Of a stretch of 60,948 nt of DNA, positions 24,312 to 33,007 are shown piece after piece (the first letter of the stretch is position 1; each line of letters opens with the position of its first letter). The notes beneath the pieces were generated by a model, which was not told where the DNA came from, made no database searches, and saw only the letters and a program-made list of their open reading frames with translations. This DNA is from Bacillota bacterium (GTDB lineage: Bacteria > Bacillota > Clostridia > Christensenellales > Aristaeellaceae). The stretch spans positions 1 to 60,948 of the forward strand of contig JAEYOV010000026.1 in assembly GCA_023411395.1 (NCBI GenBank), read 5' to 3'. A program made the translations under genes and the position numbers.

Positions 24312-24854
24312 TTGACTCAGATTGAAATCATACTGCTCGCGCTTTTGTATGAAGAAGACCGCTATGGGTATGAGATAGAGGCGGTGATTGAAGAACGCAA
24401 CATGAGAAACTGGACGAAAATCGGTTTTTCATCCATTTACAACTCATTAAAGAATTTGGAAAAAAAGGGCCTGGTCGGCTCGCGGTATGAAGAGGAATAC
24501 GGGTCGCCGGCCCGCAAGGTTTACTTTGTTCATGATACTGCGAAAGCGTCTGTCCGTGAAACAATAAAATGCGCACTTCATTCTCCCCGCAGGGTGTACA
24601 GTGATTTTTCTATTGGAATGGCGTTTTCTCATTTTCTGACGAAGGACGAGGTATATGAATGCCTTGTCAAATATCGCGAAAGCCTTGAAAAAAGGAGGGA
24701 GCGAATACTTCAAAATTATGCCAAAGAACCGGCCATACAGGGTAAAATCCATCTGAAAGCGCTATTTACCCACCCGCTCAAGTTAATACAGGCTGAGGTT
24801 GAATGGTTGAGCGGTTTACTGGATGAAATAAAGGAGGATCAGCATGATTATTGA
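24312..24854 (+). CDS. PadR family transcriptional regulator
   Basis: Winged-helix repressor of 180 residues. The N-terminal domain (IILLALLYEEDRYGYEIEAVIEERN, then SSIYNSLKNLEKKGLV) is typical of PadR, followed by a C-terminal helical dimerisation region. The start is TTG at 24312 behind GGGAG; an ATG just upstream (24305) is out of frame and stops after six codons. It overlaps the BtrH_N-type gene by 11 bp, so the two are cotranscribed and translationally coupled. The palindrome over its own -10 box is the probable operator. PadR proteins often respond to small aromatic or antimicrobial ligands; the ligand here is unknown. Confidence 0.88.
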   Translation: MTQIEIILLALLYEEDRYGYEIEAVIEERNMRNWTKIGFSSIYNSLKNLEKKGLVGSRYEEEYGSPARKVYFVHDTAKASVRETIKCALHSPRRVYSDFSIGMAFSHFLTKDEVYECLVKYRESLEKRRERILQNYAKEPAIQGKIHLKALFTHPLKLIQAEVEWLSGLLDEIKEDQHDY

Positions 24855-25842
24855 GGGTTTCAAGCCGTTTTTCGGTCAAAGCTGTGAGCCGACGACAGCC
24901 GGCAACTTGATACAGCATTGCGGGCTGACACTTTCCGAGCCTATGCTGTTTGGGATCGGGGAAGGGCTCAATTTCATATTCTGGGACAGCAAACAGATGG
25001 GGTATCCGTTTATAGGCGGACGATGCAAGCAGGATGTTCTGACGGAAAACATAGCGACAAATCTTCAACTGAAACTTGCGGTCCATGAAACCACATCAAA
25101 AGCAAAGGCATGGGAATTCGTGAAATCAAACCTTGATGAAGGCGTCCCTGTGGGATTGAAGCTGGACTTCTACTTTTTGGAATATGTGGCTCTAAAGATA
25201 CATTTCGCGGCCCATTATGTAACGATGTATGGATATGATGAGGAGTTCGGGTATTTGGTCGACGGAAGCATGCAGGCAAGGTCCAGCCTGGAAAGCATCG
25301 CACAGGCGCGGAGCTTCAAAGGCGCCATGTCCTCGCCCAACAGATCATACACCATAACCGCTGATGGTCAACTGCCCGACATGAGGGAAACCATTGCCTG
25401 CGCAATCCATAAAAATGCGGGGCAATACCTGAATCCGCCGATCCAAAACATATCCTTCAAGGGCATCCAAAAGACGGCAAAGCTTGTACCAACGTGGCTT
25501 GAAAAGCCCGGTATGAATCCGCAGCTGATTGCCCAAACCGGCTCGCTGATGGAGGAGGCCGGCACTGGCGGAGCGCTGTTTCGGAACATGTACCGGGATT
25601 TTTTGAAGGAATGCGACGGATTGTATCCGGAGTTGGGGCTTCATGAGGCATATGTGAAGTTTACGAACATTGCACCGATGTGGACTGAGGTATCGAGACT
25701 CATTTGCCAAGCCGGAGAAAGCGTGGATGCGCTGCCACTTCAAAAAGCATCGGGAATACTCATGGAACTGGCAGCTTTGGAAGAAGAAGCCATGAGGCTG
25801 CTGTTTGAAATTACTTCCTGTGCTATGACAGCCTCATCTTGA
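24844..25842 (+). CDS. BtrH N-terminal domain protein (with DUF4872-like C-terminus)
   Basis: 332-residue soluble protein. The N-terminal ~140 residues match the BtrH_N pattern: FKPFFGQSCEPTTAGNLIQ with candidate nucleophile Cys14, FGIGEGLNFIFWDSK, YPFIGGR, then HFAAHYVTMYGYD (His120, His124) and Asp140 in VDGS. BtrH is the acyltransferase that moves the gamma-glutamyl side chain onto the butirosin aminoglycoside, and the fold resembles papain-like enzymes. The C-terminal half is helical and resembles the companion domain often fused to BtrH_N (DUF4872). No other antibiotic-synthesis gene is nearby, so it may be a stand-alone peptidase or acyltransferase under PadR control. Its 3' end overlaps the convergent nspC by 20 bp. 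Confidence 0.7.
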   Translation: MIIEGFKPFFGQSCEPTTAGNLIQHCGLTLSEPMLFGIGEGLNFIFWDSKQMGYPFIGGRCKQDVLTENIATNLQLKLAVHETTSKAKAWEFVKSNLDEGVPVGLKLDFYFLEYVALKIHFAAHYVTMYGYDEEFGYLVDGSMQARSSLESIAQARSFKGAMSSPNRSYTITADGQLPDMRETIACAIHKNAGQYLNPPIQNISFKGIQKTAKLVPTWLEKPGMNPQLIAQTGSLMEEAGTGGALFRNMYRDFLKECDGLYPELGLHEAYVKFTNIAPMWTEVSRLICQAGESVDALPLQKASGILMELAALEEEAMRLLFEITSCAMTASS

Positions 25843-26959
25843 AATCCTCATACCCGAACCTTCGTACCAGTTCGATCTCCCCATCCGCCCGCCAAAGCAA
25901 AATATCCGGCAGGCCCATGCCGTTGAAGGTATTGTTCTTGACCATGGTGTAAATCGCCATATCGCCAAAAATCAGCCGGTCACCCACCGCAAGCGGTTGA
26001 TCAAAGGAATAGTCGCCGATCACGTCCCCCGCCAGGCACGTGGGCCCTGCCAGGCGGAAGGTATGGGGCTTTTCTTGGGGCTTGCCCGCATCCAAAAGCG
26101 GCGGGCGATAGGGCATTTCCAGCACGTCGGGCATGTGGCAGGTGGCGGAGGTATCCAGTATGGCAATGGGCAGTGTATTGTATACCACATCCATTACCGA
26201 TGTGACAAGGTACCCGGCGTTCAGAGCCACAGCCTCCCCAGGCTCCAGGTAAACCGTTACGTTGTAACGGGCAGAAAATTCCCTCACCAGTCTAATAAGG
26301 CGGGGAATGTCATAGCCAGGCCTTGTAATGTGGTGGCCGCCGCCGAAGTTGACCCATTTCATCTGGGGCAGGTACTTTCCGAATTTCTCCTCCACCGCTT
26401 GCAGCGTTTCTTCCAGCGCATCGGAATCCTGCTCGCACAGGCAATGGAAATGCAGCCCCTCAATACCATCCATAAGCTCCGGACGGAACTGCTCTATCGT
26501 TACTCCCAGCCTGGAGCCGGGCGCGCAGGGATCATAGATATCATGCTCCTGGGTGGAATGGGCGGGGTTGATTCGGATGCCGCAGGAAACGCCGGCTTTG
26601 ATGGCTTTCTTGCCGAACCTCTCCCACTGGGAAAAGGAATTGAACACGATGTGGCCGCAGAGGGAAACCACTTCATCAAAGGATGCCTCGTCAAAAGCAG
26701 GGGAGAAGATATGCGTCTCTCCCCCGAAATGATCGTGACCCAGCTTCGCCTCAAAAATGCCGCTGGCGGTGGTCCCCTGCAGGTATTTGGCCATCAGGGG
26801 ATAGACCCTGAACATGGAGAAGGCCTTTTGTGCCAGCAAAATCTTCGCGCCGCTCTCCCGGCCCACCCTTTGCAGGGTTTGAAGGTTGTGAAGGATGGCC
26901 GCCTCGTCAATGAGATAGCAGGGCGTTTTCAGTTGTGAGAGTTCGGGAAGCTTGCGCAT
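25823..26959 (-). CDS. nspC: Carboxynorspermidine/carboxyspermidine decarboxylase
   Basis: PLP-dependent alanine-racemase-fold decarboxylase of 378 residues, normal for NspC. It removes CO2 from carboxyspermidine or carboxynorspermidine to give spermidine or norspermidine. The PLP lysine is Lys45 in LLAQKAFS; EPGEAVALN and the C-terminal GPTCLAGDVIGDY motif (with the dimer-partner cysteine) are present. ATG at 26959 follows the stop of the dehydrogenase gene after one base. Since no diaminopropane-forming gene is present, putrescine and hence carboxyspermidine is the likely route. It is the last gene of the polyamine operon. Confidence 0.93.
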   Translation of the reverse strand: MRKLPELSQLKTPCYLIDEAAILHNLQTLQRVGRESGAKILLAQKAFSMFRVYPLMAKYLQGTTASGIFEAKLGHDHFGGETHIFSPAFDEASFDEVVSLCGHIVFNSFSQWERFGKKAIKAGVSCGIRINPAHSTQEHDIYDPCAPGSRLGVTIEQFRPELMDGIEGLHFHCLCEQDSDALEETLQAVEEKFGKYLPQMKWVNFGGGHHITRPGYDIPRLIRLVREFSARYNVTVYLEPGEAVALNAGYLVTSVMDVVYNTLPIAILDTSATCHMPDVLEMPYRPPLLDAGKPQEKPHTFRLAGPTCLAGDVIGDYSFDQPLAVGDRLIFGDMAIYTMVKNNTFNGMGLPDILLWRADGEIELVRRFGYEDFKMRLS

Positions 26960-26960
26960 A

Positions 26961-28160
26961 TCAGTCCACCAACACAGGCTCAAAGCTCTCCTGCCACGGC
27001 AAACCCCAGCGGTTCAGCGCCTCCATAAAGGGATCGGGATCAAACTGCTCCATATTGAATACGCCGGGCTTTTTCCACTTGCCGGTCAAAACCAGCATGG
27101 CACCGATCATGGCCGGCACACCGGTGGTGTAGGAAATGGCCTGGGAGCCGACCTCTTTATAGCATTCCTGGTGGTCGCAGATGTTGTACAGGTAATAGGT
27201 CTTGGGCTTGCCGTCCTTTAATCCCCTAAAAATGCAGCCAATGTTTGTTTTGCCTTTGGTGCGGGGGCCCAGCGACGCCGGATCGGGCAGCACGGCCTTT
27301 AAAAACTGCAGGGGTATGATTTCCTTGCCCTCGTACAGGATGGGCTTGATGGAGGTCATGCCCACGTTTTGAAGGCATTGTAAATGCGTAAGGTAGCTCT
27401 GCCCAAAGGTCATGAAAAAGCGGATGCGTTTGACGCCGGGTATGAACTTCGCCAGCGACTCGATTTCCTCATGATGCAAAAGGTACATGTCCTTTTTGCC
27501 GATGCCTTCAAAATGATATTCCCGCTTGATCTCCATGGGCTCGGTCTCCACCCATTCGCCATTTTCCCAGTAGCTGCCCTTGGCGGTGACTTCCCGGATG
27601 TTAATCTCCGGGTTGAAGTTGGTGGCAAAGGGATAGCCATGGTCGCCGCCGTTGGCATCCAGGATGTCGATCTCATGGATTTCATCAAAGTGATGCTTCA
27701 GCGCGTAGGCGGAAAACACGCTGGTGACGCCGGGATCAAAGCCGCTGCCCAGCAGCGCGGTGATACCGGCCTCACGGAAGCGGTCATGGTATGCCCACTG
27801 CCACTTGTACTCGAACTTGGCGGTGTCTGTGGGCTCGTAGTTGGCGGTATCCACGTAGTCCACCTTCGTTTTAAGGCAGGCATCCATGATGGTCAAATCC
27901 TGATATGGCAGCGCCAGGTTCAGCACCACATCAGGTTTGAAGCTTTCGATAAGGCGGATCAATTCTTCCACATTGTCGGCATCCACCTGGGCGGTTGTAA
28001 TTTTTGTCTTGCCGCCGGAGAGCTTGTCTTTCAAAGCATCGCACTTTGATTTCGTACGGCTGGCGATCATGATTTCCTCAAACACTTCGCTGTTCTGGCA
28101 GCACTTGTGGATGGCCACGCTGGCAACGCCGCCGCAGCCGATGATGAGCGCTTTTCCCAT
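26961..28160 (-). CDS. Carboxy(nor)spermidine synthase, saccharopine dehydrogenase family
   Basis: NADPH-dependent dehydrogenase of 399 residues that condenses L-aspartate beta-semialdehyde with putrescine (or diaminopropane). The N-terminal Rossmann motif ALIIGCGGVASVAI (residues 4-17) and the saccharopine-dehydrogenase segments VVLNLALPYQDLTIMDACL and LLGSGFDPGVTSVFSAYALKH identify the family. Pairing with nspC, one base downstream, indicates carboxyspermidine dehydrogenase rather than lysine metabolism. GGAGG lies ahead of the start. It is preceded by a repeat-filled 299-bp gap after agmatinase, so it may be under partial transcriptional uncoupling. Confidence 0.9.
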   Translation of the reverse strand: MGKALIIGCGGVASVAIHKCCQNSEVFEEIMIASRTKSKCDALKDKLSGGKTKITTAQVDADNVEELIRLIESFKPDVVLNLALPYQDLTIMDACLKTKVDYVDTANYEPTDTAKFEYKWQWAYHDRFREAGITALLGSGFDPGVTSVFSAYALKHHFDEIHEIDILDANGGDHGYPFATNFNPEINIREVTAKGSYWENGEWVETEPMEIKREYHFEGIGKKDMYLLHHEEIESLAKFIPGVKRIRFFMTFGQSYLTHLQCLQNVGMTSIKPILYEGKEIIPLQFLKAVLPDPASLGPRTKGKTNIGCIFRGLKDGKPKTYYLYNICDHQECYKEVGSQAISYTTGVPAMIGAMLVLTGKWKKPGVFNMEQFDPDPFMEALNRWGLPWQESFEPVLVD

Positions 28161-28198
28161 GGTGAGTCCTCCTTATGTATATACTAAGTGTGAAAAGG

Positions 28199-28362
28199 TT
28201 TCGCGTCTATGGACGCGACCAGGGCTTTCCTGCCCATCTGGCTCGATCGTCGCATTGCTCACTGCCGTTCGCACTGCTTGTTTCGCCAGCCTCTTTCGCC
28301 TCGCTTCATCCGTCACAGGCGGCGCTTCGGCTTCTGAGCCCTGGACCTTCGGACGCTGTCCT
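28199..28362 (+). repeat. Stem-loop repeat, long form
   Basis: Long copy between agmatinase and the dehydrogenase gene. It starts with a CGCGTCTATGGACGCG stem, then CCAGGGCTTTCC, the ~105-bp module (CATCTGGC, ATCGTCGCATTGC, GTTTCGCCAGCC, CACAGGCGGCGC), and closes with GCCCTGGACCTTCGG. Confidence 0.75.
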
Positions 28363-28400
28363 CTAATCAATACATTAAGATTCATTCTTCCCCTTATATA

Positions 28401-28459
28401 GGGATTCTCAAGGGATATATCCCTTGAGCGGTGGGTCCAGGGAGGCAGCGCCTCCCTGG
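28401..28459 (-). repeat. Double-hairpin repeat after agmatinase gene
   Basis: CTCAAGGGAT/ATCCCTTGAG (28407-28428) and CCAGGGAGGC/GCCTCCCTGG (28437-28459) lie immediately after the speB stop codon. The element is the same family as at 2893 and 30173. Confidence 0.65.
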
Positions 28460-29311
28460 TTACAGTATCGCAAGCAAGAGTTCCCGCATAACCTTCAGAG
28501 CCGTGGCCGTGGATGTTCCGCTGGGGTCATAGGGCGGCGAAAGCTCATTGATGTCACAGGCCACCACATTCGCGCCATTCAATGAAAGGATGGCTCCTAA
28601 TAGCTCCATGAACGTTACGCCGCCGGCTTCGGGCGTGCCGGTGCCGGGGAATGCGGAAGGGTCCAGCACATCCAGGTCAATGGTGACATATAAAGGCTTG
28701 CCTTTCAGTTGTTCAACAACCTTTGCAAAGCCCTGCAAGTCAAACTTTCGCATGGCCACATGACCCTGGGCCGCCCACTGAAATTCAGGCCTGTCGCCGG
28801 AGCGGATGCCGAACTGGAAGATGCGTCCGTCGCCCAGCATGTCCCAGCAGCGCCGTATCACCGTAGCATGGGAGAACGTTTCGCCCAGGTAATCCTCCCG
28901 CAAATCCGTATGGGCGTCAAGGTGCAGGATGTGCAGATCCGGATGCTTTTTCGCGGCGGCCCTTACAGCGCCCAGTGTGACCAGGTGCTCGCCCCCCAGC
29001 ATGACGGGAATCTTGTCATCGGATAAAATGGCGGCAGCCTTTTCCTCTATCTTTTGCAGCACGGCCTGCACATTGCCAAAGGGCAGATCAAGATCACCGC
29101 CGTCGAATACCCGGAAATCTGCAAGGTCCTTGTCCTGATAGGGGCTGTAGGTTTCCAGCCCATAGCTTTCCGCCCGCATCACGCGGCTGGCAAACCTGGT
29201 GCCGGGCCGGTAGGATGTGGTGCCGTCAAAGGGCGCGCCAAAAATCACGGCCTTTGCATCCTCATACCCGCTGTCGCAGCCCAAGAAGGTGGATACATTT
29301 TCAGTCCACAT
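28460..29311 (-). CDS. speB: Agmatinase
   Basis: Manganese-dependent ureohydrolase of 283 residues that splits agmatine into putrescine and urea. Metal-binding motifs are intact: GGEHLVT, LHLDAHTDLR (DAHTD) and TIDLDVLDPS (DxDxxD). ATG at 29311 is chosen since GGAG precedes it and the product then begins MWTENVSTFLGCDSGYEDA, typical of Firmicute agmatinases; the start overlaps the end of speE by 11 bp. It supplies putrescine both to spermidine synthase upstream and to the carboxyspermidine pathway downstream, and it makes arginine (via agmatine) the likely polyamine source. Confidence 0.92.
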   Translation of the reverse strand: MWTENVSTFLGCDSGYEDAKAVIFGAPFDGTTSYRPGTRFASRVMRAESYGLETYSPYQDKDLADFRVFDGGDLDLPFGNVQAVLQKIEEKAAAILSDDKIPVMLGGEHLVTLGAVRAAAKKHPDLHILHLDAHTDLREDYLGETFSHATVIRRCWDMLGDGRIFQFGIRSGDRPEFQWAAQGHVAMRKFDLQGFAKVVEQLKGKPLYVTIDLDVLDPSAFPGTGTPEAGGVTFMELLGAILSLNGANVVACDINELSPPYDPSGTSTATALKVMRELLLAIL

Positions 29312-30161
29312 GCTCCACATCCTCCAAAAGCCTTTGTACATAGGTGGGCAGTGCAAACGCGCCGCGGTGCAGGTTGATGTTGTAGTACCGCGTATCGATC
29401 TCCAGCTTCTTCCATTCCCTGGGTCTCAGGTCCCTTACGGGATGATACTCCTTGGAGGCGAAGCCGAACAGCCAGTACCCGGAAGGGTAGCTGGGGATAT
29501 GCGCCTGATACACCCTGCTGATGGGGAAGGATTCTGTAATGCGCTTGTGGGCCCGCTGCATGGCCAAGGCATCAGCATCGTAAAAGGGGCTTTCGTGCTG
29601 GTTGACCATGATGCCGTCGGCTTTCAATGCTTTGTAACAGTTGCCGTAAAACTCCCTGGTGAAAAGGCCTTCCCCCGGCCCGAAGGGGTCTGTGGAATCC
29701 ACCACGATCAGGTCATACTCGTTTTCCCGGCTTCTGACAAACTTTAATCCGTCCTGGTAGAAAATATGCACCCGTGGGTCTTCAAAGCCGCAGGCGGTAA
29801 AGGGCAGGTATTCCCTGCACGTTTTGACAACCAATTCGTCGATTTCTACCAGGTCGATGCGCTTGATCGTCTCATAACGGCACAGCTCCCGCAAGATTCC
29901 GCCGTCGCCGGCACCGATGACCAGCACAGTTTCAACGCCAGGGTGCACGGCCATGGGCACGTGGGCCAGCATTTCATGGTAAATAAACTCATCCTTTTCG
30001 GTGAGCATCATAAACCCGTCCAGCGTCAGAAACCTGCCGAACTCCTGCGACTCAAACACATCAATGCGCTGGAAAGCGCTTTGCCCGCTAAAAAGCTGCT
30101 TATCCACCTGAATGGACAGCTTCACCTGTGGTGTGTGCCGCTCCGAAAACCAAAATTCCAT
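29301..30161 (-). CDS. speE: Spermidine synthase
   Basis: Aminopropyltransferase of 286 residues. It transfers the aminopropyl group of decarboxylated AdoMet to putrescine. The AdoMet-binding motif VLVIGAGDGGILREL, VEIDE, the DGLKFVR segment and the catalytic VVDSTDPFGPGEGLF are present. ATG at 30161 (MEFWFSERHTPQVKLSI) has GGAGG directly upstream and gives the family's normal length. The upstream gap to the decarboxylase gene contains 595 bp of repeats. Overlap with speB implies coupled expression. Confidence 0.94.
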   Translation of the reverse strand: MEFWFSERHTPQVKLSIQVDKQLFSGQSAFQRIDVFESQEFGRFLTLDGFMMLTEKDEFIYHEMLAHVPMAVHPGVETVLVIGAGDGGILRELCRYETIKRIDLVEIDELVVKTCREYLPFTACGFEDPRVHIFYQDGLKFVRSRENEYDLIVVDSTDPFGPGEGLFTREFYGNCYKALKADGIMVNQHESPFYDADALAMQRAHKRITESFPISRVYQAHIPSYPSGYWLFGFASKEYHPVRDLRPREWKKLEIDTRYYNINLHRGAFALPTYVQRLLEDVEHVD

Positions 30162-30172
30162 ACTACCTCCTG

Positions 30173-30228
30173 CCAGGGGGCTTTGCCCCCTGGACCCCCA
30201 CCAAAGGGACCAGTCCCTTTGGAATCCC
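30173..30228 (-). repeat. Double-hairpin repeat ahead of speE
   Basis: CCAGGGGGC/GCCCCCTGG (30173-30193) and CCAAAGGGAC/GTCCCTTTGG (30201-30222), both perfect. On the minus strand they stand just before the speE ribosome binding site. Confidence 0.7.
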
Positions 30229-30420
30229 ATTTAATGAATTGATTAAACGCAGCCTCGTTCCTCCCTGGGTCCAGGGCCCGGTGGTCCTAATCGCTTCTAC
30301 AATCTTCAGTCAGCTTCGCTGACAGCTCCTTTCAAAAGGAGCCTTTAGGGATGTGTCGTGCAAAAAGGATTTTAAGAGAAGAAATCGTATCCTCCTCCTT
30401 GGGTCCAGGGCCCGCCTGCC

Positions 30421-30645
30421 GACGGCTCAATCGTCGCAATGCTTCGATGCCGCTCGCAACCCCGGCGGCTCAATCGTCGCATCGCTTCGCTGCCGCTTGC
30501 GCTGCTCGTTTCGCTCGCTTCCTCCACCCGGCTTATTGCCCCCACTGGGGGCAGCCGGGCTCCGGAACCCGTTTCGCTCGTTTCCTCCGCTTCGCTTCAT
30601 CCGCCACAGGCGGCGCTCAGCTTCGGAACCCTGGTCGTCTCAAGG
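30421..30645 (+). repeat. Composite stem-loop repeat (two partial long copies)
   Basis: This stretch between the decarboxylase and speE genes carries at least two overlapping partial long-form copies. CTCAATCGTCGCA appears twice (near 30427 and 30470), CGCTGCTCGTTTCGC once, and a GCCACAGGCGGCGCT end near 30602. It is the most rearranged copy in the window. No gene is seen in 30229-30756. Confidence 0.6.
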
Positions 30646-30756
30646 GGGATATGGGGAGTGCAGGGGGGAGGTAAGGGGGACATCGAAATCCCCCCTCCTC
30701 CCTCCTGCGTCCACGCGCTTCAGGACTTTGCAGAAATAACCCCCATCAATAAAAAC

Positions 30757-32202
30757 CTATATGACCAATATCTTCTCCACTTCCGGGTCCTGCGTGCCAG
30801 TCAAGAAACACCCTTTTTCCCTCGCATAGGAAATATACCCGATGATTTCCTTTGTGATTCGCTCACCGGGCGCCACAATGGGGATGCCTGGGGGATAGCT
30901 CATCACATACTCCGCGGCGATGCGGCCCGCGCTGTTTTCAAGCGGCAGCACGGTCTTGTCGGAATAGAAGGCGTCCTTGGGCGTCAATACCACCTGTGGA
31001 CTGATGTACTCATGGTCCATCAACCCGCTGCGGTCCTTTTTATAGCGCCGGCGGATTTCCGCCAGCGCGCCGACCAGCCGCTCGATATCCTGGAACCTGT
31101 CGCCCACAGACAAATATGCCAGTATGTTGCCGATGTCGCCAAACTCAATTTGAATGTCGTATTCGTCCCGCAGCAGGTCGAAAACCTCAATGCCGGCCAG
31201 GCCCACATCCAATGTGTGCACCGCCAGCTTGGTTTCGTCAAAATCGTATATGCTGTCGCCGTTGATCAATTCCCGGCCATAGGCGTAATAATCGCCGATA
31301 CGGTTTATCTCATCCCTGGCGTAGCGGGCCATCTCCGTCACTTTTTTGAAGATTTCCACGCCGTTTATGGCCAGCTTCTTCCGGGAGATATCCAGGCTGG
31401 ACATTAAAAGATACGAGCCGCTGGTGGTTTGGGTGAGGTTGATGATCTGGCGCACATGGTTGGGGTTCACCTTCGGCCCGCACAAAAGGAAGGAGCTTTG
31501 GGTCAGCGATCCGCCGGACTTGTGCATGCTCACCGAGGCCATGTCCGCCCCCGCACGGATGGCGGACACGGGCATTTCCTCCCCAAAGGAAAAATGGGTG
31601 CCATGGGCCTCATCCGCCAGCACCTTCATGCCGGCGGCGTGGGCCATGCGCACGATTTCCGGCAGGTTGGAGCAAATGCCGTAATAGGTGGGATTGTTCA
31701 CCACCACGGCCTTGGCATCTGGGTTTTTACGGATGGCGTCGGCCACATCGTTTACCGACATGCCCAGGGCAATGCCCAGCCTTTTGTTCACCTGCGGGCT
31801 GACATACACCGGCACAGCACCGCAGAGTACCAGCGCGTTGATCATGCTGCGGTGCACGTTGCGGGGCAGTATGATTTTTTCGCCCTGCCGCACGGTGGAT
31901 AAAATCATGGCCTGCACGGCGGATGTGGTGCCGCTGACCATGAAAAAAGCGGCGGAGGCGCAAAACGCCTGGGCCGCCAGTTCCTCCGCCTCACGGATGA
32001 CGGACGTGGGATGCACCAGGCTGTCCACCGGCTTCATGGAGTTAACGTCCATGGCCACGCATTTTTCGCCCAGCAAGGCCGCAAGCTCCGGATTGCCTTT
32101 GCCGCGCTTGTGGCCGGGTACGTCAAAAGGGACGATCCGCTGCTTCTGCAGGTTCTGCAAAGCCTCCACAATGGGCGCCCGGTTCTGGTTCAATTCGGCC
32201 AT
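30757..32202 (-). CDS. speA: Orn/Lys/Arg decarboxylase, probable arginine decarboxylase
   Basis: PLP-dependent fold-type I basic amino acid decarboxylase of 481 residues, the short Bacillus SpeA/YaaO type. FDVPGHKRGKGN opens the domain, ADEAHGTH holds the PLP-contacting aspartate and histidine, and Lys228 in SMHKSGGS is the PLP lysine. Agmatinase in the same operon argues for arginine as substrate (agmatine, then putrescine); lysine or ornithine cannot be excluded from sequence. It starts 3 bp after the speD stop with AAAGGAGG in front. Confidence 0.85.
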   Translation of the reverse strand: MAELNQNRAPIVEALQNLQKQRIVPFDVPGHKRGKGNPELAALLGEKCVAMDVNSMKPVDSLVHPTSVIREAEELAAQAFCASAAFFMVSGTTSAVQAMILSTVRQGEKIILPRNVHRSMINALVLCGAVPVYVSPQVNKRLGIALGMSVNDVADAIRKNPDAKAVVVNNPTYYGICSNLPEIVRMAHAAGMKVLADEAHGTHFSFGEEMPVSAIRAGADMASVSMHKSGGSLTQSSFLLCGPKVNPNHVRQIINLTQTTSGSYLLMSSLDISRKKLAINGVEIFKKVTEMARYARDEINRIGDYYAYGRELINGDSIYDFDETKLAVHTLDVGLAGIEVFDLLRDEYDIQIEFGDIGNILAYLSVGDRFQDIERLVGALAEIRRRYKKDRSGLMDHEYISPQVVLTPKDAFYSDKTVLPLENSAGRIAAEYVMSYPPGIPIVAPGERITKEIIGYISYAREKGCFLTGTQDPEVEKILVI

Positions 32203-32205
32203 GTG

Positions 32206-32985
32206 TCAGCCTCCTTTGCGGTATACGTTGGAGCCGGAGAAGACCTCTATCATTTCCTTGCGCAGGTTGGTGGTAATCTCCAGTCTCAGCTTTGGCGGAA
32301 GCTCGTAGATGTCGGTGTTGAACAGGTAATGCTGCAGTTCGACTTCCTTCACCATCATCTTGGTGTGAAACAGGTTCGCCTGGTACACATTCACATCAAT
32401 GGCGTCGTAGCGCTCCAGCGTTTTTTTATTGATATAGTCCTGTATGGATGTGATATCATGGTCGATGAAAATCTTCTTGCCGGAAAGCTCCCTGGTAAAG
32501 CCCCGCACCCGATAGTCCATGGTGATGATGTCGGAATCAAAGCTGCCGATCAAATAGTCCAGTGTGGACAGCGGCGTGATCTCCCCGCAGGTGGCCACAT
32601 CGATATCCACCCGAAAGGTGGCAATGGCCGTCTCGGGGTGGAATTCGGGATAGGTGTGCACCGTCACATGGCTCTTGTCCAGGTGCGCCACCACCGTGTC
32701 CGATTCCATGCGGGAGTACATTGAATCCTCCGCGATCAGGAACGTGACGCTGGACCCCTGGGGCTCATAATCCTGGGTGGATATGTTGAGCACATGGGCG
32801 CCAATCATTTCGGTCAGCTTGCGAAGGATCTCGGTAAGCCGCTCGGAATTGTACTGCGCATCAATATAGGCGATATAGTCCCGCTGCTCCCTTGGCGTTT
32901 TGGCGTAGCACACATCATAAATATTGAAGCTAAGCGCCTTGGTCAGGTTGTTGAACCCGTACAGCTTCATTTTATCCTGGCTCAC
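32206..32985 (-). CDS. speD: S-adenosylmethionine decarboxylase proenzyme (SpeD)
   Basis: Pyruvoyl enzyme of 259 residues, the longer Escherichia coli-like class. It self-cleaves at Lys104-Ser105 in LDKSHVTVHTYPE to create the pyruvoyl cofactor. It makes decarboxylated AdoMet for spermidine synthase. The start is GTG at 32985, 8 nt after AAAGGAGG; an upstream in-frame GTG at 32994 overlaps the ribosome binding site itself and is rejected. It is first in the polyamine operon and preceded by a structured leader with a terminator (33008-33364), which probably governs the operon. Confidence 0.93.
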   Translation of the reverse strand: MSQDKMKLYGFNNLTKALSFNIYDVCYAKTPREQRDYIAYIDAQYNSERLTEILRKLTEMIGAHVLNISTQDYEPQGSSVTFLIAEDSMYSRMESDTVVAHLDKSHVTVHTYPEFHPETAIATFRVDIDVATCGEITPLSTLDYLIGSFDSDIITMDYRVRGFTRELSGKKIFIDHDITSIQDYINKKTLERYDAIDVNVYQANLFHTKMMVKEVELQHYLFNTDIYELPPKLRLEITTNLRKEMIEVFSGSNVYRKGG

Positions 32986-33007
32986 GGCGGCCACCTCCTT
33001 TCATTAT

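Noticed and set aside
30353..30739. Three overlapping plus-strand open frames of 107-128 residues or longer
   Set aside because: They translate the composite stem-loop repeat and continue antisense to the decarboxylase gene; no support as genes.
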